Source of the DNA: an uncultured Clostridium sp. | GTDB lineage: Bacteria > Bacillota > Clostridia > TANB77 > CAG-508 | Length of the DNA: 55,034 nt | Reading direction: 5' to 3' | NCBI GenBank assembly: GCA_947088765.1 | Contig: CAMUHU010000003.1 | Location: 1-55,034, forward strand | Part shown: one piece after another, positions 8,367 through 16,547 of the stretch | Position numbering within the stretch: position 1 is the first letter of the stretch | Layout of the letters: the number at the start of each line of letters is the position of its first letter | Position numbers and translations under genes: made by a program | The notes under the pieces: model-generated | Told to the model about the DNA's origin: nothing | The model's input: the letters and a program-made list of their open reading frames with translations, nothing else | Database searches by the model: none

Positions 8367-8543
8367 GAGAGTATTAGTTTATCAGACAGAGTAGTAGTAT
8401 TAAGTAGAAGACCAGCAAAAATAAAAAATATACATGAAATCAAATTTGACATGGAAAATAGAACTCCTATTAACTGTAGGGAAAGACCAGAATTTAGCAA
8501 ATACTTTGATTTGCTTTGGAAGGAGTTGGATATAAATGGATAA
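8367..8543 (+). pseudogene. ABC transporter ATPase, 3' part, beyond the element
   Basis: An ORF without a start encodes ESISLSDRVVVLSRRPAKIK, then a segment ending in LLWKELDING. This is the D-loop-distal C-terminus of SsuB/TauB-type ATPases and completes the gene cut at 2842. Its stop codon at 8541-8543 overlaps the permease ATG at 8536 by 8 nt, the layout of an intact operon. It cannot be translated on its own in the present arrangement. Confidence 0.92.
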
Positions 8544-9339
8544 TAAAAATATTTCAGAAGACAGAAAAAAGTATTTAAGAAAAATAAGGATAAACAAAAT
8601 AACAGTACTAATTACTCAGATATTTGTATTAATAGCATTTATCATACTTTGGGAAGTACTTGCAGAAGCAAAAGTAATAAACAGTTTTATAACAAGTAGT
8701 CCAAGTAGAATATTAGACACATTTATGAATATAAAAAACAACAATTTAATGATGCATTTATGGGTAACTGCATATGAAACAATAATAGGATTTTTAGCAG
8801 GTACAATATTAGGAATAATAATAGCAATAATAATATGGTGGTCAGAATTTTTATCAAAAGTATTAGAACCATTTTTAGTAGTATTAAACAGTTTACCCAA
8901 AACAGCATTAGGACCAATAATAATTATATGGGTTGGAGCTGGCACTCCAGCAATAATTGTAATGGCAATAGCAATTTCATTAATAGTAACAGTACTAGAT
9001 ATATCAAATGGATTTGTAAATACAGACAAAGAAAAAATAAAAATGGCAAAAAGCTTCAATGCAACAAAATGGCAACTATTAACAAAAATAGTAATACCAA
9101 GTAATATATCTACATTTATAAATACACTAAAAGTAAATATAGGACTATCACTTGTAGGAGTAATAACAGGAGAATTCCTAGTATCAAAAGCAGGATTAGG
9201 ATATTTAATAGTATATGGAGGTCAAGTATTCCAATTAGACTTAGTAATGACAAGTGTAATAATCTTAGGAATACTTGCAGCAATAATGTATCAAAGTGTA
9301 GTAATATTAGAAAAAATTATTTTACGAGAAAAAAAATAA
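8536..9339 (+). CDS. ABC transporter permease (SsuC/TauC type)
   Basis: A 267-residue inner-membrane permease of the nitrate/sulfonate/taurine class with about six membrane helices and a cytosolic EAA-like loop (AKSFNATKWQLLTKIVIPS...GLSLVGVITGEF). It forms the channel for the ATPase split at 2247/8543 and the binding protein at 11026. The ATG overlaps the ATPase stop, so translation was coupled in the ancestral operon. The element's insertion separates it from the operon's promoter; transcription may now come from within the element. The substrate cannot be deduced from sequence alone. Confidence 0.92.
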   Translation: MDNKNISEDRKKYLRKIRINKITVLITQIFVLIAFIILWEVLAEAKVINSFITSSPSRILDTFMNIKNNNLMMHLWVTAYETIIGFLAGTILGIIIAIIIWWSEFLSKVLEPFLVVLNSLPKTALGPIIIIWVGAGTPAIIVMAIAISLIVTVLDISNGFVNTDKEKIKMAKSFNATKWQLLTKIVIPSNISTFINTLKVNIGLSLVGVITGEFLVSKAGLGYLIVYGGQVFQLDLVMTSVIILGILAAIMYQSVVILEKIILREKK

Positions 9340-9440
9340 AAATGGCAAAAGAATGGATTCATCTCCACAAACACAAATTTAATTACAGAAAATCGTAAAT
9401 CTTATCAAAAATAGTAGTAATAAATTGCAACAATGATATA

Positions 9441-9500
9441 AAAGTGACAATAAAAACTTGCATAAATATCGTAAAGTGGCAGTAAAAACTTGCACAAAAT
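9441..9500 (+). repeat. Two imperfect direct repeats upstream of the DUF4143 gene
   Basis: AAAGTGACAATAAAAACTTG (9441-9460) recurs as AAAGTGGCAGTAAAAACTTG (9473-9492), 32 bp apart. The second copy overlaps the -35 box of the next promoter, so the pair could be regulator half-sites. Confidence 0.5.
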
Positions 9501-9518
9501 TAAGAAAAGTTGTATAAT
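9490..9518 (+). promoter_or_regulatory. Promoter of the DUF4143 ATPase gene
   Basis: TTGCAC (9490-9495), 17 nt, TATAAT (9513-9518). It gives the downstream gene its own transcription start within the ABC operon. Confidence 0.7.
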
Positions 9519-9539
9519 CTAAATCAGAGGTGATATTTT

Positions 9540-10853
9540 ATGCTAAAAAGAAAAATAACAAAAACACTTATAGAGTGGAAAAACGAAGAAAACAAGCAAT
9601 GTCTATTAGTAAGAGGTGCCAGACAAGTAGGAAAAACCTTTATAATAGAACAATTTTGTAAAGAAAACTATGAAAGCTATATATATATAAATTTTGAATT
9701 ATCGCCAACTCTAAAGGACATATTTAGTGGAGATTTAGATGCTAATACTTTAATTATGAAATTAGAAGTAACATTTCCTAATATAGAAATAAAACCAGGG
9801 AGAACAGTCTTGTTTCTAGATGAAATTCAGAGTTGTCCAAATGCTAGAGTTGCTTTAAAAAGTTTTGCAATAGATAAAAAAATTGATGTTATAGCATCAG
9901 GTTCACTACTTGGATTATATTATAAAGAAATAACATCATATCCAGTCGGATATGAGAAAATTGTAGATATGTACCCACTTGATTTTGAAGAGTTTTTATG
10001 GGCAGTTGGAATAAAAGAAAAGTTAATTTTACAAGTTAAGAAAAGTTTTGAAGATAAAACATCTATTAATGAATATATATTGGCACAATTAAATAAGCAA
10101 TTTAGAATGTATTTAATAGTAGGAGGCATGCCAAGAATTGTTGATGAATATGTAAAAGAAAAAAGTTTAGGAAAAGTAATGACTTTGCAAAAATCAATGA
10201 TAGAGGATTATAAATTAGATGTTGTAAAATATGCAGAAACAAGTATTAGGCAAAAAGTATTGAATACATTTGATAGTATTCCTGCACAACTAGCAAAGAA
10301 AAATAAAAAATTCTCTTATGTAAATATTTTAGAAGGAGAAAAAAATGTTGGAGAGAGAAAATACAGTACTAGTATTGAATGGCTAAAAAATGCTGGAATA
10401 ATTAATTATTGTTATAATCTTACAGAACCAGCAGCTCCACTAAAATCAAATCTGCGTTTAGATTGTTTTAAAATATATATGAGAGATACAGGACTTTTAA
10501 TGTCTATGTATGAAGAGGGAATACAAAAAGATATATTAAATGATGAATTATATATAAACGAAGGCGCTATTTTAGAAAATATATGTGCTGAAGAAATTCA
10601 AACTAGATATAGTGATATAATGTACTATGAGAAGAAAAGTCAATTAGAAATTGATTTTATATTAAATATTAATGGAATTGTAACAGCAATTGAAGTAAAA
10701 TCAGGAAACAATAAACAATCAAAATCTCTAAATTCCATTATTAATAATTATAAAACTGTATCAAGATATATTAAATTAGAAAAAGATACTAATGTATATA
10801 TTGATAATTTAGGAATTGAACATTATCCTTTATTCATGATGATGTTTATATAA
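9540..10853 (+). CDS. AAA_14/DUF4143-family ATPase
   Basis: A 437-residue P-loop ATPase. Walker A GARQVGKT is near residues 26-33 and Walker B VLFLDEIQ near 97-104. The central FEEFLW motif and a C-terminal DUF4143 region follow, with a PD-(D/E)XK-like element (QLEIDFIL...AIEVKSG). These proteins are widespread, often orphan, and their role is not settled. The gene has its own promoter and is flanked by a repeat, yet lies between permease and binding-protein genes of one transporter, so it looks like a later insertion. The start ATG has a GAGGTG box. Confidence 0.85.
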   Translation: MLKRKITKTLIEWKNEENKQCLLVRGARQVGKTFIIEQFCKENYESYIYINFELSPTLKDIFSGDLDANTLIMKLEVTFPNIEIKPGRTVLFLDEIQSCPNARVALKSFAIDKKIDVIASGSLLGLYYKEITSYPVGYEKIVDMYPLDFEEFLWAVGIKEKLILQVKKSFEDKTSINEYILAQLNKQFRMYLIVGGMPRIVDEYVKEKSLGKVMTLQKSMIEDYKLDVVKYAETSIRQKVLNTFDSIPAQLAKKNKKFSYVNILEGEKNVGERKYSTSIEWLKNAGIINYCYNLTEPAAPLKSNLRLDCFKIYMRDTGLLMSMYEEGIQKDILNDELYINEGAILENICAEEIQTRYSDIMYYEKKSQLEIDFILNINGIVTAIEVKSGNNKQSKSLNSIINNYKTVSRYIKLEKDTNVYIDNLGIEHYPLFMMMFI

Positions 10854-10902
10854 CGAATTATAGTAATTTTATCCAGTTATGTAATTTATGCAAATTTTGC
10901 TT

Positions 10903-10926
10903 GTAGGGGCGCGGTGTATTGTGCCC
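10903..10926. repeat. GTAGGGGC-type palindrome
   Basis: A degenerate copy of the dispersed palindrome (GTAGGGGCGCGGTG...GTGCCC) in the gap between the DUF4143 gene and the binding-protein gene. Confidence 0.55.
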
Positions 10927-11025
10927 TTACATCTTTTGCTAAGTAAAAGAAAAATCTTTAACCCCCTCACACATTATTAACATAAGCATAATATATAAAG
11001 AAAATATAAAAAAGGAGGTTTTATT

Positions 11026-12087
11026 TTGAGCAAGAAGACTATTGCAATAATGGTAGCAGTTGCAATTTTAGTAGGAGTTATAGGATTCTTCATAGGTTTT
11101 GGAGTTGGTTCTATAAATAATAATACTACGCAACAAACTAATGTTGCAAATGCAAATGAAACAAATGAAAAGAAAGAAATAAAGGAAATTAAAGTAATGG
11201 AGGTTACAAGATCCATATTCTATGCACCACAATATGTAGCATTAAGTCAAGGGTACTTCGAAGAAGAAGGACTAAAAATAGACTTAACAACAGGCTCAGG
11301 GGCAGACTCAGTTATGACAGCAGTACTATCAAACCAAGTAGACATAGGATTTGCAGGACCAGAAGCCTCAATATATGTATATAACCAAGGAAGCACAGAC
11401 TATCCAAAAGTATTTGCACAATTAACAAAAAGAGATGGTTCATTCTTAGTAAGTAGAGAAAAGAATGATGATTTCAAATGGACAGATGTAAAAAAATCAG
11501 TAATAATCCCAGGAAGAGTTGGTGGAGTACCTAACATGACACTGCAATATGCATTAAGGAAAAATGGAATAGACATAGAAAAAGACGTTACACTTGACAC
11601 AAGTATAAGCTTTGATTTAATGGCAGGAGCATTCTCAGCAGGAAACGCAGACTATGTAGCACTATTTGAACCAACAGCATCAGCAACAGAAAATGCAAAA
11701 GCAGGATACATTGTAGCATCAATAGGAGCCGAAACAGATGAAGTAACATATACAACATATTTTGCTACATCAAGCTATGTAGACAAAAACAGTGATGTAA
11801 TACAATCATTTACAAATGCAATAAACAAAGGATTAAAATGGGTTCAAAATCATTCAGCAGAAGAAATAGCAGAAGCAATCTCAGAATATTTCCCAGACAC
11901 AGACAGAGACCTATTAATAAAAGTAGTACAAAACTATATAGACATAGACCCATGGAACACAACACCAGTAGTCTCTGAAAGCGGATTTAACTTACTACAA
12001 ACAATAATGGAGCAAGCAGGACAATTAGATAAAAGAGCTAACTTTAGCGATGTAGTAGACAATAGATTTGCAGAAAAAGTAAAATAA
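11026..12087 (+). CDS. ABC transporter substrate-binding protein (SsuA/NMT1-like)
   Basis: A 353-residue solute-binding protein of the nitrate/sulfonate/taurine (NMT1/SsuA) class. A hydrophobic segment at about residues 5-28 anchors it; no lipobox cysteine is visible, so an uncleaved membrane anchor is likely. The mature part shows the usual start of lobe 1 (APQYVALSQGYFEEEGL, then SGADSVMTAVLSNQVDIGFAG). The start is TTG with AAAGGAGG at 7 nt. It belongs with the permease and the interrupted ATPase. Its last 14 codons form the edge of a tandem repeat that continues after the stop. Confidence 0.92.
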   Translation: MSKKTIAIMVAVAILVGVIGFFIGFGVGSINNNTTQQTNVANANETNEKKEIKEIKVMEVTRSIFYAPQYVALSQGYFEEEGLKIDLTTGSGADSVMTAVLSNQVDIGFAGPEASIYVYNQGSTDYPKVFAQLTKRDGSFLVSREKNDDFKWTDVKKSVIIPGRVGGVPNMTLQYALRKNGIDIEKDVTLDTSISFDLMAGAFSAGNADYVALFEPTASATENAKAGYIVASIGAETDEVTYTTYFATSSYVDKNSDVIQSFTNAINKGLKWVQNHSAEEIAEAISEYFPDTDRDLLIKVVQNYIDIDPWNTTPVVSESGFNLLQTIMEQAGQLDKRANFSDVVDNRFAEKVK

Positions 12088-12466
12088 ATCGTGGAAAATT
12101 TGCTTTAGAAAAAAGCAAATTTTACTCGAAAAGCAAACTACAAAAGGATACATCGCTAAAAGAGAAACTTTTAGCGAAGTAGTAGACAATAGATTTGCAG
12201 AAAAAGTAAAATAAATCGTGGAAAATTTGCTTTAGAAAAAAGCAAATTTTACTCGAAAAGCAAACTACAAAAGGATACATCGCTAAAAGAGAAACTTTTA
12301 GCGAAGTAGTAGACAATAGATCTGCAGAAAAAGTAAAATAAATCGTGGAAAATTTGCTTTAGAAAAAAGCAATTTTACTCGAAAAGCAGACTACAAAAGG
12401 GTACATCGCTAAAAGAGAAACTTTAGCGATGTAGTAGACAATAGATTTGCAGAAAAAGTAAAATAA
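12040..12466 (+). repeat. 127-bp tandem repeat, about three copies, including the gene 3' end
   Basis: The segment beginning TAAATCGTGG recurs at 12085, 12212 and 12339 (period 127), and the final tail recurs at 12464 (period 125). Each unit ends with a copy of the last codons of the binding-protein gene (AGCGAAGTAGTAGACAATAG or similar, then its stop). Each unit also holds two hairpins: AAAATTTGCTT...AAGCAAATTTT and TCGCTAAAAG...CTTTTAGCGA. The copies after the real stop are untranslated. Unit three has several small differences. Confidence 0.95.
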
Positions 12467-12473
12467 AATAAAT

Positions 12474-12503
12474 AAAAATGGCACGTGGAACGTGCCATTT
12501 TTA
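12474..12503 (+). terminator. Terminator of the ABC operon
   Basis: AAAAATGGCACGT pairs with ACGTGCCATTTTT around GGA, a 13-bp stem ending in a T run. Confidence 0.85.
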
Positions 12504-12521
12504 TTTATTTTAAAAAATCCC

Positions 12522-12549
12522 TTGCAATTTATTTTATTTGTGATAAAAT
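12522..12549 (+). promoter_or_regulatory. Promoter of ruvA
   Basis: TTGCAA (12522-12527), 16 nt, TAAAAT (12544-12549), about 35 nt before the ruvA start. Confidence 0.55.
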
Positions 12550-12583
12550 AATAGAGAAAATTTGTTTGACAATGGAGGTAAAC

Positions 12584-13192
12584 ATGTTTGCATATATAAA
12601 AGGAAATATAGAAGAAAAATCTAGTGGATATGTTGTAATAGAAGCTAATGGAGTAGGATATAAAATATTTATGCCTGAGCCAGAAATAGAAAACATAGGA
12701 GAAATCGGAGAAAATGTAAAAATACATACATATTATTGGGTAAGAGAAGACAATATCAGTCTGTATGGATTTTTGAGCAAAGAAGAACTTAGAATGTTTG
12801 AAATATTAATAACCACAAGTGGAATAGGAGCAAAATCAGCAATTACAATCTTATCAAATATTGACGCATCCAGTTTTGCACTTGCAGTAATAAATGAAGA
12901 TACACATAAGCTTACAAAACTGCCAGGAATAGGTGCCAAAACAGCAGCCAGAATGGTACTAGAATTAAAAGATAAAATAAAGAAACAAGACATGGAAACA
13001 AAAGGAATCGAGCAAAAGCAAGAACTAAATAAAGTAATAAAAGATAATGAAAATATAGATGAAGCAATATCAGCATTACAAGTTCTAGGGTATAGTAAAA
13101 GAGAAATTGAAAAAGCATTTGAAAAGACAAGCTTAGAGGGATTGAGCGTTGAGGATATGATTAGGAGGGGCTTATCTCTATTAGGAAAATAG
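12584..13192 (+). CDS. ruvA: Holliday junction branch migration protein RuvA
   Basis: The 202-residue DNA-binding subunit of the RuvAB branch-migration complex. Domain I is the N-terminal OB-fold (MFAYIKGNIEEK...VGYKIF). Two helix-hairpin-helix motifs follow (TTSGIGAKSAI and LPGIGAKTAARM), then an acidic/flexible linker and the C-terminal RuvB-binding domain (AISALQVLGYSKREIEKAF). The ATG at 12584 has a TGGAGG box; an upstream in-frame ATG at 12485 would lie inside the terminator and promoter. The expected neighbour ruvB is absent here; rarA follows 31 nt later. Confidence 0.96.
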   Translation: MFAYIKGNIEEKSSGYVVIEANGVGYKIFMPEPEIENIGEIGENVKIHTYYWVREDNISLYGFLSKEELRMFEILITTSGIGAKSAITILSNIDASSFALAVINEDTHKLTKLPGIGAKTAARMVLELKDKIKKQDMETKGIEQKQELNKVIKDNENIDEAISALQVLGYSKREIEKAFEKTSLEGLSVEDMIRRGLSLLGK

Positions 13193-13223
13193 TAAATAAA
13201 ATATAAAAGAAAGGAAAGAAAAT

Positions 13224-14465
13224 ATGGATTTATCACAACCACTAGCATATAGAATGATGCCAAAAACATTAGAAGATTATGTTGGACAAGAGCATATTCT
13301 AGCTAAAGATAAAATTCTATATAGAACTATAAAAGCAGACAGAATATCTAGTATTATACTATGGGGACCACCAGGGTGTGGAAAGACATCACTTGCAAAA
13401 GTAATAAGCAACACAACAAAATATCAATTTGTAAAACTAAATGCTGTAACTGCAGGGGTTTCAGACATAAAAAAAGCCATAGAAGAGGCCAAAAACCCCT
13501 TTTTAAATCCAACAGGGAAATGCATTTTATTTATTGATGAAATTCATAGATTCAATAAATTGCAACAAGATGCGCTATTACCATATGTAGAAAATGGAAC
13601 AGTAATACTAATAGGAGCAACCACAGAAAACCCTTATTTCGAAGTTAATAAAGCTCTTATTTCTAGGTCAATGGTAGTAAAATTAGACCCATTAAACGTA
13701 GAAGATATATTCAAAATATTAAAGAATGCATTAACACATCCAGAAGGACTAGGAAGTTTTAATGTAAAAATAGAAGACACGACCTTAATGAAAATAGCAG
13801 AAGTCTCAAACGGAGATGTTAGGACAGCACTGAATGGTTTAGAGATTGCAGTACTAACAACAGAAATAAGTTCTGATGGAAAAATAAATATAACAGACGA
13901 AATAATGAAAGAAAGTATACAAAAAAGAAAAGCAGTATTTGATAAAAATGGAGATACACATTATGACAATATAAGCGCATTCATAAAATCCATGAGAGGC
14001 TCAGACTCTAATGCAACTCTATTTTACCTTGCTAGAGCAATAAATGGTGGAGAAGACCCAGTATTCATAGCTAGAAGAATTGTAATAGCAGCAGCAGAAG
14101 ACGTTGGACTTGCGAACCCTAATGCATTAGTAGTTGCAACATCTGCAATGCAGGCAGTAAGTATGGTTGGAATGCCAGAGGCCAGAATAATCTTAGCAGA
14201 AGCAGCAGTTTATGTATCAGAATCAAAAAAATCAAATGCAACATACCTTGGAATAGATAGAGCTTTAGAAGATGAAAAAAATAAAGATACAGGAACAATA
14301 CCAATGCACATAAGAAATTCAGTAGCACAAGGAATGGAACAATTTGGATATGGAAATGGATATAAATACCCACATGACTATCCAAATCATGTGGTTGAAC
14401 AGCAATATTTGCCAGACAAAATGCTAGGAACCAGGTATTTTATTAAAGATGAAAATATAGAATAG
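13224..14465 (+). CDS. rarA: Replication-associated recombination ATPase RarA (MgsA)
   Basis: A 413-residue clamp-loader-like AAA+ ATPase acting at stalled replication forks. Walker A GPPGCGKT is at residues 48-55, Walker B ILFIDEIHRF near 107-116, and sensor 1 GATTENPYFEVN follows. The C-terminal tetramerisation region (YDNISAFIKSMRGSD...ARRIVIAAAEDVGLANP) is diagnostic for RarA rather than RuvB. The start has an AAAGGAAAG box. It is 31 nt after ruvA and probably co-transcribed. Confidence 0.95.
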   Translation: MDLSQPLAYRMMPKTLEDYVGQEHILAKDKILYRTIKADRISSIILWGPPGCGKTSLAKVISNTTKYQFVKLNAVTAGVSDIKKAIEEAKNPFLNPTGKCILFIDEIHRFNKLQQDALLPYVENGTVILIGATTENPYFEVNKALISRSMVVKLDPLNVEDIFKILKNALTHPEGLGSFNVKIEDTTLMKIAEVSNGDVRTALNGLEIAVLTTEISSDGKINITDEIMKESIQKRKAVFDKNGDTHYDNISAFIKSMRGSDSNATLFYLARAINGGEDPVFIARRIVIAAAEDVGLANPNALVVATSAMQAVSMVGMPEARIILAEAAVYVSESKKSNATYLGIDRALEDEKNKDTGTIPMHIRNSVAQGMEQFGYGNGYKYPHDYPNHVVEQQYLPDKMLGTRYFIKDENIE

Positions 14466-14591
14466 AAAAATCAAGAGGCACAATTACTGTATAAGTTATT
14501 AGTAAAACTAGTCATAATTAACTGCTAACCTAATTTCATATGCCCCTTTATAAAAATAAGACAAAATTAACCAATAGATTAAACAAAAAAG

Positions 14592-14629
14592 GCAAGCGAA
14601 GTTTTTATAACTACTTGTCTTTTGTTTTA
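14592..14629. terminator. Shared terminator between rarA and the small XRE gene
   Basis: AAGGCAAG (14588-14597 region) can pair with CTTGTCTTT with one wobble; the region sits at the 3' ends of two convergent genes and is flanked by A- and T-runs. Coordinates are approximate. Confidence 0.4.
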
Positions 14630-14829
14630 TCTGGTATATATTCTAACAGCTCTGAAATCTCACAATTAAATACCTTACAGATATTATTCAAATGTTTAAC
14701 ATCAATACGTTTGATCTCCTCATAATACATTTTTGAAATGGTTGCAGGTCTGATATTTGCCTGCTTTGCAAGAGAAGATTGAGTCATTTTGTTTTTACCT
14801 AATAAATCTGATATCTTTATTTTAATCAT
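14611..14829 (-). CDS. Small XRE-family (Cro-like) regulator
   Basis: A 72-residue protein that is almost entirely a helix-turn-helix domain (KISDLLGKNKMTQSSLAKQA, then IRPATISKMYYEE and CKVFNCEISELLEYIP). This compact form is common for phage-type Cro repressors and toxin-linked regulators. The start ATG is preceded on its strand by GGAGGT. The neighbour on that strand is non-coding, so its target is unknown. Confidence 0.85.
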   Translation of the reverse strand: MIKIKISDLLGKNKMTQSSLAKQANIRPATISKMYYEEIKRIDVKHLNNICKVFNCEISELLEYIPDKTKDK

Positions 14830-15002
14830 AATGTACCTCCAATATAAATATAAAAAAATATAGTAAATTAACTATTTAAGTTGTATTTTATCATTTTATG
14901 TATTAAAATTGTATATTGTAATTAGAATATAACGACAAAGGTAATAAAAAGTTATCTATCAGTAAAGAAATTACAAAATATGGAAATGAGGAAAAGAGTG
15001 TA

Positions 15003-15215
15003 TTGAGTAAAAATAAGCAAATTGAGCAATTTCCTGAATGGAAAGTAAAAAACAAAGAATACAAAAAAGAACTACAAGCATTTTTAGACAAAGCAGATAA
15101 TATCGAAAATGAAGAGCTAAAAAATGATATTATATGCCAAATGCTAAAATGTGATAAAATCCTTACTAAAATTGCTGAGGAAAAGATAGACGAAATTAGT
15201 ATAAAAAAATCCTAA
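15003..15215 (+). CDS. Small hypothetical charged protein
   Basis: A 70-residue lysine/glutamate-rich helical protein with TTG start and a modest GAGGA box. No family is recognised. It ends 20 nt before the first TSUP half-gene and may be co-transcribed with it. Confidence 0.5.
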   Translation: MSKNKQIEQFPEWKVKNKEYKKELQAFLDKADNIENEELKNDIICQMLKCDKILTKIAEEKIDEISIKKS

Positions 15216-15235
15216 AATGCAAAAAATATATTATT

Positions 15236-15583
15236 ATGATAAAAAAAATTTGTATAGGAATGATAGCAGGGCTTACAACAGGTCTATTTGCAACAGGTGG
15301 AGGAAACATATTAATACCTGCATTTGTATATTTTTTAGGAATGACAGAAAAAGAAGCTAGAGCCACAGCAATATGTTGTGTACTACCAGCAACAATTGTC
15401 AGTTTTGTATTATATTATAAAGATAAATATGTAGACTTTAAAATAGGCATTTTAGCAGCCTTAGGCGGAATAATAGGTGCTTTCATAGGAACAAAGTTGT
15501 TAAAAAAATTGTCTGATAGAATATTAAAAATTTGCTTAATTATATTTTTAATTTATGTTTCTGTAAAATTTATTATACAATAA
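15236..15583 (+). CDS. TSUP-family (TauE/SafE) half-transporter, first
   Basis: A 115-residue membrane protein with about four helices and the family's glycine-rich start (GLTTGLFATGGGNILIPAFVYFLGMTEKEARATA). Full TSUP proteins are about 250 residues with two related halves; this is one half. The second half is a separate gene 30 nt downstream with its own ribosome-binding site, so the pair probably forms a heterodimer. Family members export or import sulfur-containing organic anions; the substrate here is unknown. Confidence 0.85.
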   Translation: MIKKICIGMIAGLTTGLFATGGGNILIPAFVYFLGMTEKEARATAICCVLPATIVSFVLYYKDKYVDFKIGILAALGGIIGAFIGTKLLKKLSDRILKICLIIFLIYVSVKFIIQ

Positions 15584-15613
15584 TTATTTATTAGTTTGAT
15601 AAAGGAGATAGAC

Positions 15614-15985
15614 ATGGTTATAATAATAGGAATAATCTCTGGTATAGTTACTTCATTAGGACTAGGAGGAGGAGCAATCCTAATAATTGCACTAACCTTA
15701 TTTCTAGGGATAGAGCAACGAATTGCACAATCAGTCAATCTAATATTTTTTATTCCCACAGCAATTACAGCAATAATACTAAACTCAAAAAGAAAAATTA
15801 TCAAATGGAAAACAGCAATACCAGTAATAATTGCAAGCGGAATAAGTGCAGGAATAGGAGCAAACCTTGCAACTCAAATAGAAACAATAACTCTAAAAAG
15901 AATGTTTGGGGGGGGCTTAGGAATAATAGCAATATATGAAATATACTCTCTAATAAAAAATAAAAAAACATATCATAAGGAATAG
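15614..15985 (+). CDS. TSUP-family (TauE/SafE) half-transporter, second
   Basis: A 123-residue membrane protein with the same half-repeat (GIISGIVTSLGLGGGAILIIALTLFLGIEQRIAQSVNL) as the preceding gene. The ATG at 15614 follows AAAGGAG; an upstream in-frame TTG at 15596 lacks a box. Its partner gene lies 30 nt upstream. The two frames differ, but each has a clean start, so this is a two-gene arrangement and not a frameshifted single gene. Confidence 0.85.
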   Translation: MVIIIGIISGIVTSLGLGGGAILIIALTLFLGIEQRIAQSVNLIFFIPTAITAIILNSKRKIIKWKTAIPVIIASGISAGIGANLATQIETITLKRMFGGGLGIIAIYEIYSLIKNKKTYHKE

Positions 15986-16378
15986 GTGATTTGTAAAAAA
16001 TAGTATAAAAATACTTAAGGAGTCTAAACACTCACCTAATATGCATTTCCATTTAATTATGAAACAATATTAACATAAAATTTGCCATATTTCAAGCATA
16101 AATATAATAAAAATAGGCGAATTAAAATTCATCAAAAATTTAATAAAAGAAAAAATAATCGTATATAATTAACAAAAATAGAAATAATAAAAAAGGAAAT
16201 AACGAATTTTAAGAATTGCTAAGCGGTGAAAACCACAAAGCAATTCTAATAATCCGCATAATTATCTGCTCTGCATAACTTATCTCTAGCTCACTTATGT
16301 TCGCAGAGCTAAGAAATCTACAGAAGTTATGCCACTGGCATAACTTTCCTAGAATATAAATAAAAAGGAGGAAACAAC
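15986..16378 (+). other. Intergenic region with structured RNA-like hairpins
   Basis: No ORF is supported in the first 200 nt. Three inverted repeats follow: GAATTGCT...AGCAATTC (16213-16246, enclosing GGTGAAAACC), CTCTGC...GCAGAG (16269-16308), and AGTTATGCCA-C-TGGCATAACT (16325-16345). They lie directly upstream of a well-placed ribosome-binding site and could be a leader of the 44-residue gene. Confidence 0.45.
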
Positions 16379-16513
16379 ATGAATTTTGTAAAAGGGATAT
16401 TAGTTGGTACAATGGTATCAGCAGGGATTATGATGATGTATACAGAAGGAACAAACAAAAAAACTATAATGAAAAAAGGAAAACAGATGGCAAAGAAAAT
16501 GGGGATTATATAA
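16379..16513 (+). CDS. Small membrane-associated protein (YtxH-like)
   Basis: A 44-residue ORF with AAAGGAGG box. It begins with a glycine-spaced hydrophobic segment (MNFVKGILVGTMVSAGIMMM) and ends in a lysine-rich amphipathic tail. This layout resembles small YtxH-type envelope proteins, but the match is only by architecture. A hairpin follows the stop. Confidence 0.6.
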   Translation: MNFVKGILVGTMVSAGIMMMYTEGTNKKTIMKKGKQMAKKMGII

Positions 16514-16518
16514 TAAAG

Positions 16519-16539
16519 AGGGGCACGAAAGCCCCTACT
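16519..16539 (+). terminator. Palindrome acting as terminator
   Basis: AGGGGC-ACGAAA-GCCCCT followed by an AT-rich stretch, a short member of the GTAGGGGC palindrome family, between the 44-residue gene and the convergent gene at 16548. Confidence 0.5.
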
Positions 16540-16547
16540 AATTTATA

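Larger units (their letters stand above)
2839..8368. mobile_element. 5.5-kb serine-recombinase integrative element with toxin-antitoxin cargo
   Basis: The boundaries come from the split ABC ATPase gene. CAGA occurs at both junctions (2839-2842 and 8365-8368), and recombination between these copies rebuilds an in-frame ATPase (ISE from the left, then SISLSDR from the right). Element length is about 5,526 bp. Gene order: HEPN, MNT nucleotidyltransferase, M24-like protein, broken MazF on the opposite strand, XRE regulator, a 40-residue ORF, and a large serine recombinase whose stop lies 13 nt from the right junction. No replication, conjugation or capsid gene is visible. A recombinase next to an att site and short core identity are typical of serine-integrase elements. 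Confidence 0.88.

Noticed and set aside
12040..12466. Tandem repeats as a CRISPR array
   Set aside because: The 127-bp units are contiguous copies with no short-repeat/unique-spacer pattern, they derive from the gene end, and no cas gene is present.
13224..14465. The ATPase after ruvA as RuvB
   Set aside because: Its Walker A region and C-terminal segments (SAFIKSMRGSD, RRIVIAAAEDVGLANP) are RarA-specific and RuvB's winged-helix end is absent.
15236..15985. The two TSUP ORFs as one frameshifted gene
   Set aside because: Each half has its own start, the second has a clean AAAGGAG box, and half-size TSUP proteins encoded in pairs are a known form. No CGG or other shift site lies between them.
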